Assembly (NCBI GenBank): GCA_040437565.1
Contig: JBDOQK010000027.1
Location: forward strand, 186,001 to 250,000
DNA length: 64,000 nucleotides
Direction: 5' to 3'
From: Albugo candida
Taxonomy: Eukaryota; Oomycota; Peronosporomycetes; Albuginales
Shown here: positions 34,409 to 45,545 of the stretch, piece after piece
Position numbering within the stretch: position 1 is the first letter of the stretch
Layout of the letters: every line of letters starts with the position of its first letter
The notes under the pieces: generated by a model
What the model saw: only the letters and a program-made list of their open reading frames with translations
The model's database searches: none
Told to the model about the DNA's origin: nothing
Position numbers and translations under genes: made by a program

Positions 34409-34955
34409 GTTCTGGGCTTATCCACGGTCATAACAGTGCTCCTTATGAACGATCAATAGAAGTACTTGAACNNNNNNNNNNNNNNNNNNNNNNNNNNNNN
34501 NNNNNNNNNNNNNNNNNNNNNNNNNNNNNNNNNNNNNNNNNNNNNNNNNNNNNNNNNNNNNNNNNNNNNNNGCTGTCTATTGTGGAACCACATCGCTCCT
34601 ACAGCTCCAGATATGCTTTCGTGCTTTCCAGCCGCTGACGAAGACCCCTTTATCATCGATGAAATGCCGCACGTTTTCTTTGCCGGTAACCAAAAACATT
34701 TTGAAACTCGAATGTGGAATGGTAAATACTTCTGGTATTACAGTGTCCTCACTATCTCATTTGTTTCAATCAGGCGCTGGGAATGATAGTGGTGTGCGAA
34801 TTATCTCTGTACCGTGTTTCAGTGAGAGTGGCAAGATCGTCCTCGTAGATCTGCAGGATTTATCGTGTTTCCCGATTACGATTCAGGCCTGAGTTCTGGG
34901 CTTATCCACGGTCATAACAGTGCTCCTTATGAACGATCAATAGAAGTACTTGAAC
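34088..34955. repeat. 100-N gap with duplicated flank (384 bp, one substitution)
   Basis: Bases 34088-34471 recur at 34572-34955. The copies differ by at least one base, a synonymous GCT/GCC in the last codon of POLD2. This suggests that the two contig ends come from different haplotypes. Confidence 0.9.
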
Positions 34956-35006
34956 AGCAAATGACATTGATAAGGAACTTTAGCTCCAGTTTGTTCATCA
35001 CATTTA

Positions 35007-36200
35007 CTACAGGAAACTCGCACGACGGCTAGGGAGTCCATTGGCAGCAGACAAATATCTTTGAAGAAAAAAGCCCGCGATATCGGCAAGGATGACGCCA
35101 AAGGTATCCCCTATTGACGTCGCACTCAACGCGAATTCCACCCAATCTGGCTTGGCTTGGCTGGCTAGAAGCGTGTATGCGTTCACATAGACACTTCCAC
35201 CCAGAATGCCGGCCATAAAGGTAAAACAAAGCAGGGACCAATTATACCAAAAGTGCCAGATAGCCACGGATACGAAGAATACAAGTAAAAGGACTTGCAA
35301 GAACGCAAATACGAATAGGGTGGACATAGACGCTTGCCAGATTCCTCCCGTGGATCGAGCGAGGAAAACACCAAATTGATACATTAGCCCTGCAGTCGAG
35401 TAGAATTTCGCTCGGGCAATGGGATTTGTTATCGGAAATCCGATAGAAGACCACACACCGCTTTGCATAGTGTATTCCGCAAAATATACCAACAAAAGTG
35501 GAAGGATGTATGGCCAAAGAGAGATGGTCACCGACAATTTTGCCCGGAATGTATGAAACTCTGCAGCCCGGTTGGTATTATTCTTTCCCACCAATTGATA
35601 GTTGTGTTCGGCAGCTCGACATCTTGAAGGCTGGATGGAGAGCTTGGACGTATCGAGTATCCCGAAGAAGATCATGGCGTACAGAAAAGGGAAGATACAA
35701 GCAAGCAGGAGCGTAGTGGTAAAGGTCCATCCCAGACCCATTCGAAACAGGGCAATCCACACGTATCCACCCACACCAGCAAGTCCCGTACCGCTTGCCC
35801 AGCATGTGAGGCATTTTCGACTGTGATAGAAGGAAGCCATCGCAAGATAGGTAGGCTCCATCATTCCAGACTGTAGTCCTGAAAATGCGATTCCAAGCAG
35901 TTGAAGCCACAGGGAGGATCCGAATGCGAGAAGCAGAAAGCTCGTTAGCATGCATCCTGCACCCAAGAAAGTACGTTCTCGATAAGAGATCAAATGGAAC
36001 CAATACGGCCCGATGAGTTTGACAAGTAATGCAGGAAATATATCGAAGAAGTATACCAAACCAACGCCATCAGAGACAATATCTTGAGCACTTGCAAGTA
36101 TAATCACATACCCAATGTTGTTGAGGAATCCTAAACTCCAAAATGCTATGAGATTTCGACGTTCTTCCTTTCCAGCTTTGAATGCTTCTAAGCCAGTCAT
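35007..36200 (-). CDS. CLN3: CLN3/battenin-family lysosomal membrane protein
   Basis: Single exon, 397 residues, the usual length for CLN3 homologues (438 in human, about 400 in fungi). The start MTGLEAFKAGKEERRNLIAF leads to the conserved first helix FWSLGFLNNIGYVIILASAQ, and later motifs VYFAEYTMQSGVW, GVFLARSTGGIW and EFALSATSIGDTFGVILADI are characteristic (the E-A/S-Y and VSR/ARST helices). Eleven or so membrane spans are expected. CLN3 proteins sit in lysosomal or vacuolar membranes and affect pH and glycerophosphodiester export; that is from the family. The ATG chosen follows the only long open frame. It converges on POLD2. Confidence 0.93.
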   Translation of the reverse strand: MTGLEAFKAGKEERRNLIAFWSLGFLNNIGYVIILASAQDIVSDGVGLVYFFDIFPALLVKLIGPYWFHLISYRERTFLGAGCMLTSFLLLAFGSSLWLQLLGIAFSGLQSGMMEPTYLAMASFYHSRKCLTCWASGTGLAGVGGYVWIALFRMGLGWTFTTTLLLACIFPFLYAMIFFGILDTSKLSIQPSRCRAAEHNYQLVGKNNTNRAAEFHTFRAKLSVTISLWPYILPLLLVYFAEYTMQSGVWSSIGFPITNPIARAKFYSTAGLMYQFGVFLARSTGGIWQASMSTLFVFAFLQVLLLVFFVSVAIWHFWYNWSLLCFTFMAGILGGSVYVNAYTLLASQAKPDWVEFALSATSIGDTFGVILADIAGFFLQRYLSAANGLPSRRASFL

Positions 36201-36785
36201 TACTAAGGTAAATTAAGGTGATTGTATCAATTGGAAGAGGCATCGTTTTCAGCTGGGCCAGCTGGCCAGCTCTCAAAATCTTAGCTGCCTCGACTTATGT
36301 ACACGCTAGAAGCGCAGACACGTCGAATTTGAGATAGAAATAGAATTGATTGAGATGAATGGTTACATTTCCTTACACCATGCCAGTCTTTATTATCCAC
36401 TTTGATCGATCGCTTATTGTTTATCGGCCGAGTGAGCGTCATACTACATGATGGTCGCAAACGTGCACGGCTGGTGGAAAACAATGACAAGAAATTATGC
36501 TTCCTTCAGAACATTTGCTTTATCAAAATGCTCTCGAAGGCGCTCTGCAATCGAAAAATTGATGTGTTACGCGACAAAATGTTTCCGATTGTAAGCATTT
36601 ACTCTATCCTGCAATCATTTCGACAAAACCATTTCTCGTACAACCATCCATGATCAGAAGGATCGTGCGAAGTCGTAACATAAAGCAGCCAATAAAATAA
36701 GTTTATGGTTGAATCTGAAGCATTCACTCGAGATATATTATCTGTTGATTTCATAGCGGTATAAAAAGCCCGCCTGCATCAAACT
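36201..36785. other. Intergenic, with possible start of a broken gene
   Basis: No certain gene. A short frame at 36529-36591 (start MLSKALCNRK, ending at a gtaagc donor-like site) might be a first exon for the fragment that follows, but the join is not supported by anything except splice-like sequence. Confidence 0.3.
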
Positions 36786-36975
36786 TTGTTGCGAAAACTT
36801 GGTCACGACAGCGCCGAGAAGCCAGGATTCAATGTGTTGCCTAAGGAAGTCCTAGATGTACCGGACAAAGCTGCCAAACCGCTTCACTTGCTTTCAAATT
36901 TCCACCGTATTCATGGAATCATCGGCAGTAAAGCAAAGTATGATGTGAGTGATTCTTGTGCAACCATTACATAAA
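36786..36975 (+). pseudogene. Hypothetical gene fragment at the edge of the repeat island
   Basis: An open frame with protein-like content (SAEKPGFNVLPKEVLDVPDK, then HLLSNFHRIHGIIGSKAKYD) ends at a good donor-type gtgagt (about 36945). No downstream exon follows before repetitive DNA begins near 37.3 kb. I do not recognise the family. It is most simply the 5' or middle part of a host gene whose remainder was displaced or lost by the transposon insertions to the right. Confidence 0.35.
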
Positions 36976-37300
36976 TCTTAGGTTGGGACTCCAGGTATCG
37001 CTTGTAAACGTAAGCACTACAACCCCACTTTAACAAATTTGAAACCTGTTAATGGTTGACTGTGCCGTACAACAGATCTTCTAGTATTAACTGTAGTGCA
37101 TTTCTAAATACGTTTTCACTACTTACTGCCACAGACAAAACACATCTGCTTAACTAATTTGTGTAAAATTAAGCTTCCACTATGATCACAAAGAGCCCAC
37201 CCTAGCGATTTCCAGTGTGTCGCTCATGAGCTTTAGCTATACGGTCAGAGGCTTGAGAATTCATTTCAAAATAATTGTAGTTAGAACAGGTGAGTTATTT

Positions 37301-37736
37301 CTCAGATGTTTCATGGTGTTGGGTCTGGAGCGGATCCGTAGTTGGGTCACGGGGTGGGATCTGGGTACAGGGTAGCGGATTTACGGAATAATAAGGAGTG
37401 GTGGCTAGATAGGCCAGACTTTTAACCACCAAAAGATAAACTACAGGGGCCGTGTTAACGAGAGCAGCNNNNNNNNNNNNNNNNNNNNNNNNNNNNNNNN
37501 NNNNNNNNNNNNNNNNNNNNNNNNNNNNNNNNNNNNNNNNNNNNNNNNNNNNNNNNNNNNNNNNNNNNCTCAGATGTTTCATGGTGTTGGGTCTGGAGCG
37601 GATCCGTAGTTGGGTCACGGGGTGGGATCTGGGTACAGGGTAGCGGATTTACGGAATAATAAGGAGTGGTGGCTAGATAGGCCAGACTTTTAACCACCAA
37701 AAGATAAACTACAGGGGCCGTGTTAACGAGAGCAGC
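37301..37736. repeat. 100-N gap with duplicated flank (168 bp)
   Basis: Bases 37301-37468 recur at 37569-37736. The segment is GC-richer than its surroundings (tgggtctggagcggatccg) and codes for nothing recognisable. Confidence 0.85.
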
Positions 37737-37761
37737 GAGGCTGCGTTTCGAAGTGCGGACT

Positions 37762-38059
37762 TGCTGAAAGTTTTGAATTGCACTCGTTGCAATAGAGGTA
37801 GAAGTAAAAGTAAAATATATTTAGCATTAACCTTCTATGTTAATACTACAACATGCATGTGCAACGGCATCACAAACTTGACTATGTCACTTTTCACATG
37901 ACGTCCGTCTGGTACCACGTGGTGACCGTCTCTATTTGTTTCATCTGTCATGTTGTCACCAAAACAGCCGTTCAGGTGAGGTCGGACTTTACCTGTAATG
38001 GGTCTTGCAGTTGACGCGCAAACCCTTGACGAACTGTCAGGAAACGATCTCTTCTAACA
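37762..38059 (-). repeat. Element A, 3' LTR
   Basis: Begins TGCTGAAAG and ends CTTCTAACA. It is the partner of the LTR at 38836. Confidence 0.8.
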
Positions 38060-38329
38060 CCCCTCCTCGACGTCATCATGGATGGCCTCCAACTTGAACA
38101 TACCCCGCAGGCCCGAGATCCTTGGTGCTGATAGTGGCTTCGTCAGCAGATCCGCCATTATATCATTAGACTTGACAAAACTTGCTCACGACACCCAAAT
38201 CTTTTGTTTCGAGCGACACCATGTTGTCGAAAAAATTCCCAACGACATCGTTTGAGGTCCCGGTGAGCAACAAATCGTCGACATATACACCAACAACCGT
38301 AACATTCCCATCAGAATCTTTAATGTACA

Positions 38330-38429
38330 NNNNNNNNNNNNNNNNNNNNNNNNNNNNNNNNNNNNNNNNNNNNNNNNNNNNNNNNNNNNNNNNNNNNNNN
38401 NNNNNNNNNNNNNNNNNNNNNNNNNNNNN
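38330..38429. other. 100-N gap without visible duplicated flank
   Basis: Lies inside the reverse-transcriptase remnant of element A. Its flanks do not repeat. Confidence 0.85.
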
Positions 38430-38823
38430 GGCAACTTGCGACCTGAGCCTGTGGGTCGACCATATCCCTAGCATAAGCTGGTCTTCGGGCACCAAAGTAG
38501 GTGGCCGGCGAGAAATTACGTGAACGCCAGGTAGGAGAGTAATGCTCCAAAGTCTGAAGGTTTATAACTGTCCCAGATCCCAAAACCGAACCAGAAGTGC
38601 TTGACTACGCAGAGTCCTTGTGATGTCGGTTGACTTGTCTGTTCTGCGAGGATATTATCCCAAACATTCGCTCCGACAAATCACCAAGCATGACGAGCAC
38701 CTTGTCCAGTGCTGCCGCGGGCACTGCGACTTTTCTTCTAATTTTTGGTCGTTGGTCGTGTCCTGACCAACGACCGCCACATCGGGGGTAGCATGTTGGG
38801 CTGCACCACTAACACATTTCATT

Positions 38824-38835
38824 GGGCTCATAACC
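38824..38835 (-). other. Primer binding site of element A (initiator tRNA-Met half)
   Basis: On the minus strand GGTTATGAGCCC directly follows the 5' LTR. It is complementary to the anticodon stem-loop of initiator tRNA-Met, the primer type known from Drosophila copia. Confidence 0.7.
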
Positions 38836-39134
38836 TGTTGAAAGTATTTGAATTGGACTTGTTGTAATAGAGGTAGAAGTAAAAGTAAAATTTATCTACA
38901 ATTAACCTTCTATGTTAACACTACAACACGCATACGCAACGGTATTACAAACTTCAATATGTCACGTTTCACATGACGTCCGTCTGGTACCACGTGGTGA
39001 CCGTCTCTATTCGTCCCATCTGTCATGTTTTTACCAAAACAGCCGTTCAGGTTAGGTCGGAATTTACCTATAATGGGTCATGCAGTTGACGCGCAAACCC
39101 TTGACGAACTGTCAGGAAACGATCTCTTCTAACA
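38836..39134 (-). repeat. Element A, 5' LTR
   Basis: Begins TGTTGAAAG and ends CTTCTAACA. The primer binding site adjoins its left edge (downstream in element orientation). Confidence 0.8.
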
Positions 39135-40630
39135 GTACCTACCACAAAGAATTTTTTAGCCGAAGTATCGTGCTATCAAAAAAGAGTGTCGTCATGAGTG
39201 GTGACGACAACAAAGCCTCCTGCGAAGTGGAGAGGGCACGTCATTTGAAATATTGTTCAAACCCTGACAAGACGGGTGATACCGGAAAGCCGTTGCAGAG
39301 GTCCATCGCGTCGGATGCTGCGGAGAAATGGGCGCGATACAGTGAAGAAATAGCGCAAAGAAAACAGGAATATCTGGTCCAGCAGTATCAGAAGCAGCTT
39401 GCGTTGATTAAACACAGCAATCCATGAAACGAGAAATGGAGCAACAGAAAGAGTTCAATCAGTTCCAAGCGTTGGCTGAGGCTAGGGGCATGTATCAAAA
39501 CAAGATATCCTATCCAGAGGAACGATCTCGTGCGGATGGTGAAGCACGTTGGGACCGTTCTGCCAACAAGAGGAGAGGATCATGCAGGGGTAAGCGATAT
39601 TCGCACGGAGCGTCTGAGGTTGGCCGCTGGGGCAAATATGCCTGTACCCTTGATGTATAGGGGGTACAAAAAAGAGAAGAGGGAGTGCATATGGTGTACG
39701 ATCGCCATGTAAGGGTGCTCAATGCGAGCACTGGAATTCGCGTATTTTCGATGCCTGTCGGTGCATGTATCGACCACAAAGTGATGAACCGAATTTGTCA
39801 ATTTGAATTGCAGAAGCCTTAGGGGGACATCACGGAACAAGATTGGTTGAACTACATCCTCTCCGCATGGATTTCCGAGACCGACGACTACGGAAAATTG
39901 GATGTAGATTCAAAACATCTCAGCATGGACACAAACCTGCAAGATGCAGATAAAGAGTAGTGTGTGTACTTGCAGACTATATGAGAATATTGGGCATGCA
40001 TAATCTGGAGATGTTCACTGAAACTAGCCGAGGAGGGAAGTGGTCAACGCACCAACGCGTTACGTCCGACGAAATTTAAGAGATGATCCAGAAAGAGCTG
40101 GAGAAAAATCAAAATAAGGCTGTAAAAGGATCAACGGTGGTTTTTGTAAACTAAATCAACATACAGTTAAAATTTTCTCACGTTGAATCGTTTGACCGGA
40201 CGATAGCCGTCACAAGGTTATGACACATGGGCCGATGGAATGGAACATTGCAAACTCAAAATCGAGGTCAGCCGAAGATATTGGAAAAGCAAGGGCGAAA
40301 AAACAGCAATGGGTTCACTTGGTGCAGAACTGCAAGTGTTGCATAAATTACCACGGAGTGTTTCACTGACCAGGTGTCACTCAGAGGAGGCAAGAAAGGT
40401 ATTCGACTAAAACCACAAAAAACTAGAAAAGTAATTACCGGGAGCCGAACGATTGGTGCAGTGGTCTTCGAAAAGCCAAAAGGAACTATATTGGGATGGG
40501 TTGTAGATGATCACTCCGGACAGCGATGACGACAAATCTGTAGTTAACCATCGCTTATTGTGAAGACTTATTGCTCACTTAGAAATTTAAAACTGCCTAA
40601 ATATAGGTCGTTAGTTCGCTACCCTGTGCT

Positions 40631-40850
40631 ACCTCTAAGCCTATCATTCTAGGTCCCTCTATAATGTTCCTAATGACGTCATCTTGTGACNNNNNNNNNN
40701 NNNNNNNNNNNNNNNNNNNNNNNNNNNNNNNNNNNNNNNNNNNNNNNNNNNNNNNNNNNNNNNNNNNNNNNNNNNNNNNNNNNNNNNNNNACCTCTAAGC
40801 CTATCATTCTAGGTCCCTCTATAATGTTCCTAATGACGTCATCTTGTGAC
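40631..40850. repeat. 100-N gap with duplicated flank (60 bp)
   Basis: Bases 40631-40690 recur at 40791-40850. Confidence 0.9.
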
Positions 40851-40885
40851 GTCAGACCATGATGTCAGCCTGTGACGTCATGGCC
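40834..40885. repeat. 13-bp tandem array of TGACGTCA palindromes
   Basis: TGACGTCA or a one-base variant starts at 40834, 40847, 40860 (TGATGTCA) and 40873, exactly 13 bp apart. The octamer is the ATF/CREB-type bZIP binding palindrome. The array lies within the Gypsy remnant, between its gag-like and reverse-transcriptase parts. A regulatory role is inference only. Confidence 0.7.
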
Positions 40886-42922
40886 TGTCTAACGTACTGT
40901 CAGCTCAATCTTGTTGCCCGACTCGGCGGCATGACACTTATCGCCCAGCTACGACAAATGGAGTGTGGTTAACAATTCAATATCTTGCGATACCAATTTA
41001 AATTTAGAGTTTCGCTCAGCAAAAATCGAAAATACGTCAAGCGGTGAAGATAAACGTTGAATTCTTGAAGGCCGCAGAATACATGGTGCTGAGAAACGTG
41101 GGTTGTTGTATTGCGAAAAAATATTCTCCGACTGGATTGGGACAGGTCCTACTATGAAATGAGGTCCTGCATCGATTAGGCCACGATCCACGCCAGATAC
41201 TGCATCACATAAGGCTACGTATGACCGATGTGGACTTTGATCGCGTTGAAAATAAAGGCGATTTGCAAAGGGAGATTCAAAGTGCTTGCATTCAAAATGA
41301 AGAAGCCAATATTACGGAGGAGGAGCAAGTCCTCGTAAGAGCCGAAAAGAAATAAACTGATTTCCTGAAATTCATGAACAAGATCCTTCCGAGGCTCAGC
41401 TTATAATAAAAAACATATTGGCGAAAGCAAAGGTGCATGGATGTAGCGACGGGTTTGCCACTGAGCTGCAAAGAATACTCTCGAAATATTAGGATTGTTT
41501 TCGAGTGCGATTGGGGAACAATCCACCAGTCGATATGCCACCTCTGTAAGTGCGTCTAAAGCACGGTGCAAAATCGGTACAATGCAAATCTCGAAGACAC
41601 CCACCAGCGCGCCGACAATTTACGCGAGAACATCTGAAAAAAATGGTGGATGCAGGGTTGTGTTACAGGAATCCCCAAACCGTTGGTCCTTTCCCCCGAT
41701 CATTGTTAAGAAGCATTTTGCTGCCAAATTCCAAATGACTGTGGACGTGCGGGTGGTTGATGCATACTCAGAGTACTGTGGCCCATGCCTCTGATAGAAG
41801 TTATTTTTGATCACCTTCAAGGCTCCGGACTCTATTGCTTATTGGACTATTTCAAAGGCTACGAGCAGTTTTTACTGGATGAAAGCTGTCAGGAGTTATT
41901 TAGTTTTTTAACTGATATGGATGTGTACACCCCAACAAGAGTTCTCATGGGCGGCAAAGAAAGTGTGGTCTGCTGGTAAGCGACTGTACAAGTGTACAAG
42001 GGGCTAATGATATGGTTAGATGACCTACTTGATATGATACCGATGAACAGAAGTTGTTGATATTGTCGGAAAAAGTGCTGATAATTTGCGAAACGAAACG
42101 TTTGAAGTTGAACCCGAGCAAATGCAGCTTTTTCCAGCAGGAAGCAAAATCGTGTGGCCGTACTCACAGTGGATGTGATATGAAGCATGATACGGAGAGT
42201 ATTGCTGCCCTGATTAATCTCTCCTCCCCGGCAAATAGCCAAGAGTTGAAGCAGTTTCTGTGGTTTGGAATGGATGCGTTCGTTGATTTCCGGCTACAAC
42301 CGCATAGTGGCAACGCTAACAAATGCCATGGATCGAGCGTACAAAAGCGAGCCGGAGGTCGTAAAATCTCTCAGGTCAAGAGATTCAATATGGATGAAAT
42401 AAGAAGAACTATACCTCGACCTTGCAGAAAAGGCACTATCGAAATTAGTGGAGTTATCCCACCTGGACATCAACAAGCAACTATGCGTGTCCACGGATGC
42501 ATCTGGTTGCCATTGGTGAGCAGTTATAATGCAGGTTCCTAAACAAGGCAAAGCAAAACGTTCGTACGAGCAAGAACATCAGTCTTCAATGTTTTTGAGT
42601 AGAACCTCTAGGCGCTGCCATCAAGTGGTCATCATGGGAAAGGAGGCCTACGCGCTTGAAAAAACGTGTCGCCGTGCCGACTACCTGCTGCACTACCCAA
42701 GTGGATTCAATTCGTACACTTATAATCGAAAGCCACGGTATGTATCCAACCATAGCAGTATTTTCGCAAGTGTACCGAATCACACACGGCCGCAAAGTTG
42801 AAGGTCAGCGGTGGGCCATCCTTCAAATGGCATATCAGTACGAATTGGGCGGCCTTTATCTCTCAAAATAGATGGAGCGTTGCACACACCTCTCTTATGG
42901 TTATCTTTGAGCACGATCAGCA

Positions 42923-44011
42923 TTATGTTATATTCGGATCTCTCAAAATAGGCAGCCTCCAGGAGTCATAAAAATACATGACCACACTGGGCAATTTCTG
43001 GAATGACAAAAGTAATGCATGAATGCAAGGCGAGCCAGCATATTCGAAGTGCCCAAACGAGCATCGCACAGCTTTATCAAGGAATTGAACTGCAAACTTC
43101 ACCGGAATGCTCCCCATCTATGAGCGGATTGCGACGGTCTAGCAACAGGTCGAGTATTCATCGATTTCACCTTACCTCATAGCGGCCATTGTTTTATTCA
43201 CCTTTCGTGATGCATTTGGATTTAGTACTCCCCAGCCTTTCTTTTTGCTGATATTTTCAGCTCACTTGTAAGCCACGTAAGGCTCGATCTCATTAAGCAA
43301 TCGATGATAGGAAGACTCCGATTTCCCTTCAACATGCTGTTTACCGCCTCCACGTTGTTTATTGTCAAAGTGTTATATCGTGGACATGTTGAGTAAGCTG
43401 TTGGCCAATTTTCACTCCTGTTCAGATTGGAGATACTCGATTTCGCCCTATCATACTCCACTGTTGTTCGTGAACGAACCAATATCCACGCCAAATTCTT
43501 TAAGAACTTGGCCTTCTATTTCTTGTTAAACTTTTCCATCAAATGCCGGAAGCAGAAAAATGTGGGACGTCTGGTGCCGATGTATGCATAGTTTTCATAA
43601 ATTTGTTGTCTCTATCCGATATCACGAATGCTGGAGATGGCTGGAGGTGAGAGACTAGGAACTTCAAAACCAGCTCCAGTTATCTTCATTCTCCACCAGC
43701 ACGAGCCCAGCTCCGATGATTTGGATCTCGTTTCCATTTCGAAAGCACGCAACAGGAAGAATCCGACCGATTGATGTCTTCATAAATGTGCCGTCCACGG
43801 ATATCCCACGCTCACTGTGTGACTTATATGCTTTAAGCCCTTCACGGAATATGATACTCAATCGCAAACATCCACCATCTACGATTTCATGCTTGGCTTT
43901 GTGGCCTCGAATGTTGAGTGCAGCCATGTAGAATGGAATGAGGCTGTATTGCTCAATATCACTTACGTATAAATCAAGCTTCAACTTGTTGAGTGCGTGA
44001 GCACAGTTCAT
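42923..44011 (-). mobile_element. Mutator-like (MULE) transposase remnant 1
   Basis: A decayed MULE transposase read on the minus strand in several frames. The part at 44011-43664 holds ISVDGTFMKTSIGRILPVAC and ENEDNWSWF, the first catalytic Asp region and the E..W.WF motif of MULE transposases. The frame 43494-43222 contains NNVEAVNSMLKGNRSLPI, the downstream N.E..N..LK region, and 43117-42923 contains AGSPCIHALLL, a SWIM-type zinc-finger remnant. Stops and frame changes separate these parts, so it is a pseudogene of a DNA transposon. No terminal inverted repeats were matched for it. Confidence 0.75.
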
Positions 44012-45215
44012 ATATGTGGCGGAATTCCTTCGTTCTTTAACTTTTTTTTATCATCACGGGAGTCACTTTCCTACCGGAGATTATGGCCATATCTCTTACT
44101 GCAGGATTTAGAGCAATTTGATTCGCAGTTTTATATCTACGAGACTCCTACGACGATTCGAATACTTCAGCGGTTTCTTGCTGCTTTTCTGCACAATAAG
44201 CGCCATTATGGGCATGTAAGAACGTCCCGGGTGGAGAGCGCCCATGCTGCCCTCAAAAAAATAGATCTCTATGTCAACAGGTAAAATTTATTTTTATGCT
44301 GATATTTATCTGAAATTTCATCCCTTGCAGGTGATCTGCTTTCAGTGGTTTAGCAGTTCGTCTCGCCTGCGAAGGCCAGAAAGATAAGATGCATTCATCA
44401 TGAATAGAAATTGAAAAACGAGGTTCTACGAGCACATTGTACAATTCACCTCTCTGCATCGAGCTGGGATTTAGAATCCAGATAAAGGCATTAGTCTCAC
44501 ATACAAGCCCAACAGCCGTAAATCTGAAGCGAAGAACTATTCTGTGGACCCAATTTCCAAATATCGTTTGCTGTCATAGTAGTTGGCAAAACGCAAAATA
44601 GCGGGCTGTAGTCGCGATGGAGCTTGGTTCCATGTTCTCAGAAGTGATGGGGAAGATTTTAGTAGTAGGTCTGCGCTCAGCTCACCGGCAGTACCAGCAG
44701 CGGCTTAGTGATGACCGATATTGTCAAGGTTTGTAGACTGCGATCAAGTGCAAGTAATTGCGACACGTGCCATTAATTGCAACTAAGTGCAACTTCAATT
44801 TACGTGTAGGCCTGACGACATCTACAATGGGCTATCCTTGCACCCATGCTTTTCGTCATCAAATAATACCGCTGTCTGTTGATGATTTTGATCAGCACTG
44901 GAGGCTGGTACAGCCAGTGCCAGTTCATGGGACCAAGCCAATTGGAATTGAAATAGCATTGAAGATGATAAATTAAGAGTATGAGAATGCCTCTAATCAT
45001 CGTAAGCGTGCGCTGCTAGACTATGCCTTGGCAGTCCCAGACAGATAGTCACGATCCTGTGCAAGTGCGCACGCGTAGGCCATCGAGCTCAACGCAGCGA
45101 CTTCTATCGCAGTTTGAGTATGTTAACGCTGCTTTGGATGGTCCTGTTCATCGCCGAAGATGTCGAAAATGCCAAAAGACAGGTCACAATGGCAGAACCT
45201 GTCTTTAAGAAGCAA
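44012..45215 (+). mobile_element. Mutator-like (MULE/FAR1-type) transposase remnant 2
   Basis: On the plus strand, 43997-44284 contains KRHYGHVRTSRVESAHAALK, a well-known downstream motif of MULE/FAR1-type transposases (SRVESAH..LK). Further on, at about 44830-44900, GYPCTHAFRHQ and DFDQHWRL resemble the SWIM region, and at 45160-45210 RRRCRKCQKTGHNGRTC is a CCHC zinc knuckle at the C-terminus. Stops and gaps in the frame show it is broken. It abuts the oppositely oriented remnant 1 at about 44.0 kb, so the two may be unrelated insertions placed end to end. Confidence 0.7.
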
Positions 45216-45545
45216 CAGTAACACCAACAGCACTAGCAACACTTGCAGCAGTAGATTTAGATACAAACTTAGATTAAGTAGTACAAAACTTGCGGGAACC
45301 GAAGCTTTTTTTTGATTTTATTGCTTTCATTTCGTTTCTTTATTTTGACCAATCAGAGGCCACAATGTTCATTAATTTATGAATGGTGGGGGCTGATTAA
45401 GGATTCCCGTAATATTGATTTTATTCAATCTGTTATATTTTTTAGACCAATCAGAGACCATTAAGCTTTTAATTTATGGAGGCTGGGGGCTGATTAAAGA
45501 AAAGGTGGGGGCTGAATCACGATTCCCATTTATTTTATTTTATTC
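45216..45545. repeat. Imperfect direct repeats of a gtgggggctgattaa motif
   Basis: The block ttgaccaatcagaggccac ... ggtgggggctgattaaggattcccgt (45347-45411) recurs in altered form at about 45444-45530. It may be the ends of a further short element, but I could not define borders. Confidence 0.4.

Larger units (their letters stand above)
37762..39134 (-). mobile_element. Copia LTR retrotransposon remnant (element A)
   Basis: Fossil. Two direct LTRs of about 298 bp (37762-38059 and 38836-39134), each beginning TG and ending CA, flank a short internal region in minus orientation. The internal part keeps a piece of Copia reverse transcriptase with the YVDDLL box, interrupted by a gap. Most of gag, protease and integrase is absent, so this is an internally deleted, broken element. 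The LTRs look roughly 90% alike by eye, which suggests moderate age. Confidence 0.8.
39135..42900 (+). mobile_element. Gypsy-type LTR retrotransposon remnant
   Basis: Fossil with many breaks (well over five). A gag-like, charged segment begins at about 39193 (MSGDDNKASCEVERARH). Reverse-transcriptase sequence of the Gypsy kind lies at about 41785-42240 (LDYFKGYEQF, and a later KLNPSKCSFFQQE segment), and RNase H-like sequence with STDAS and GKEAYALEK at about 42480-42830. I cannot delimit LTRs, so the ends are approximate. The state of decay suggests a rather old insertion. Confidence 0.65.

Noticed and set aside
34572-34955. A second, truncated POLD2 copy after the gap
   Set aside because: It is the repeated flank of the N gap, identical apart from one synonymous base, and therefore most likely an assembly overlap.
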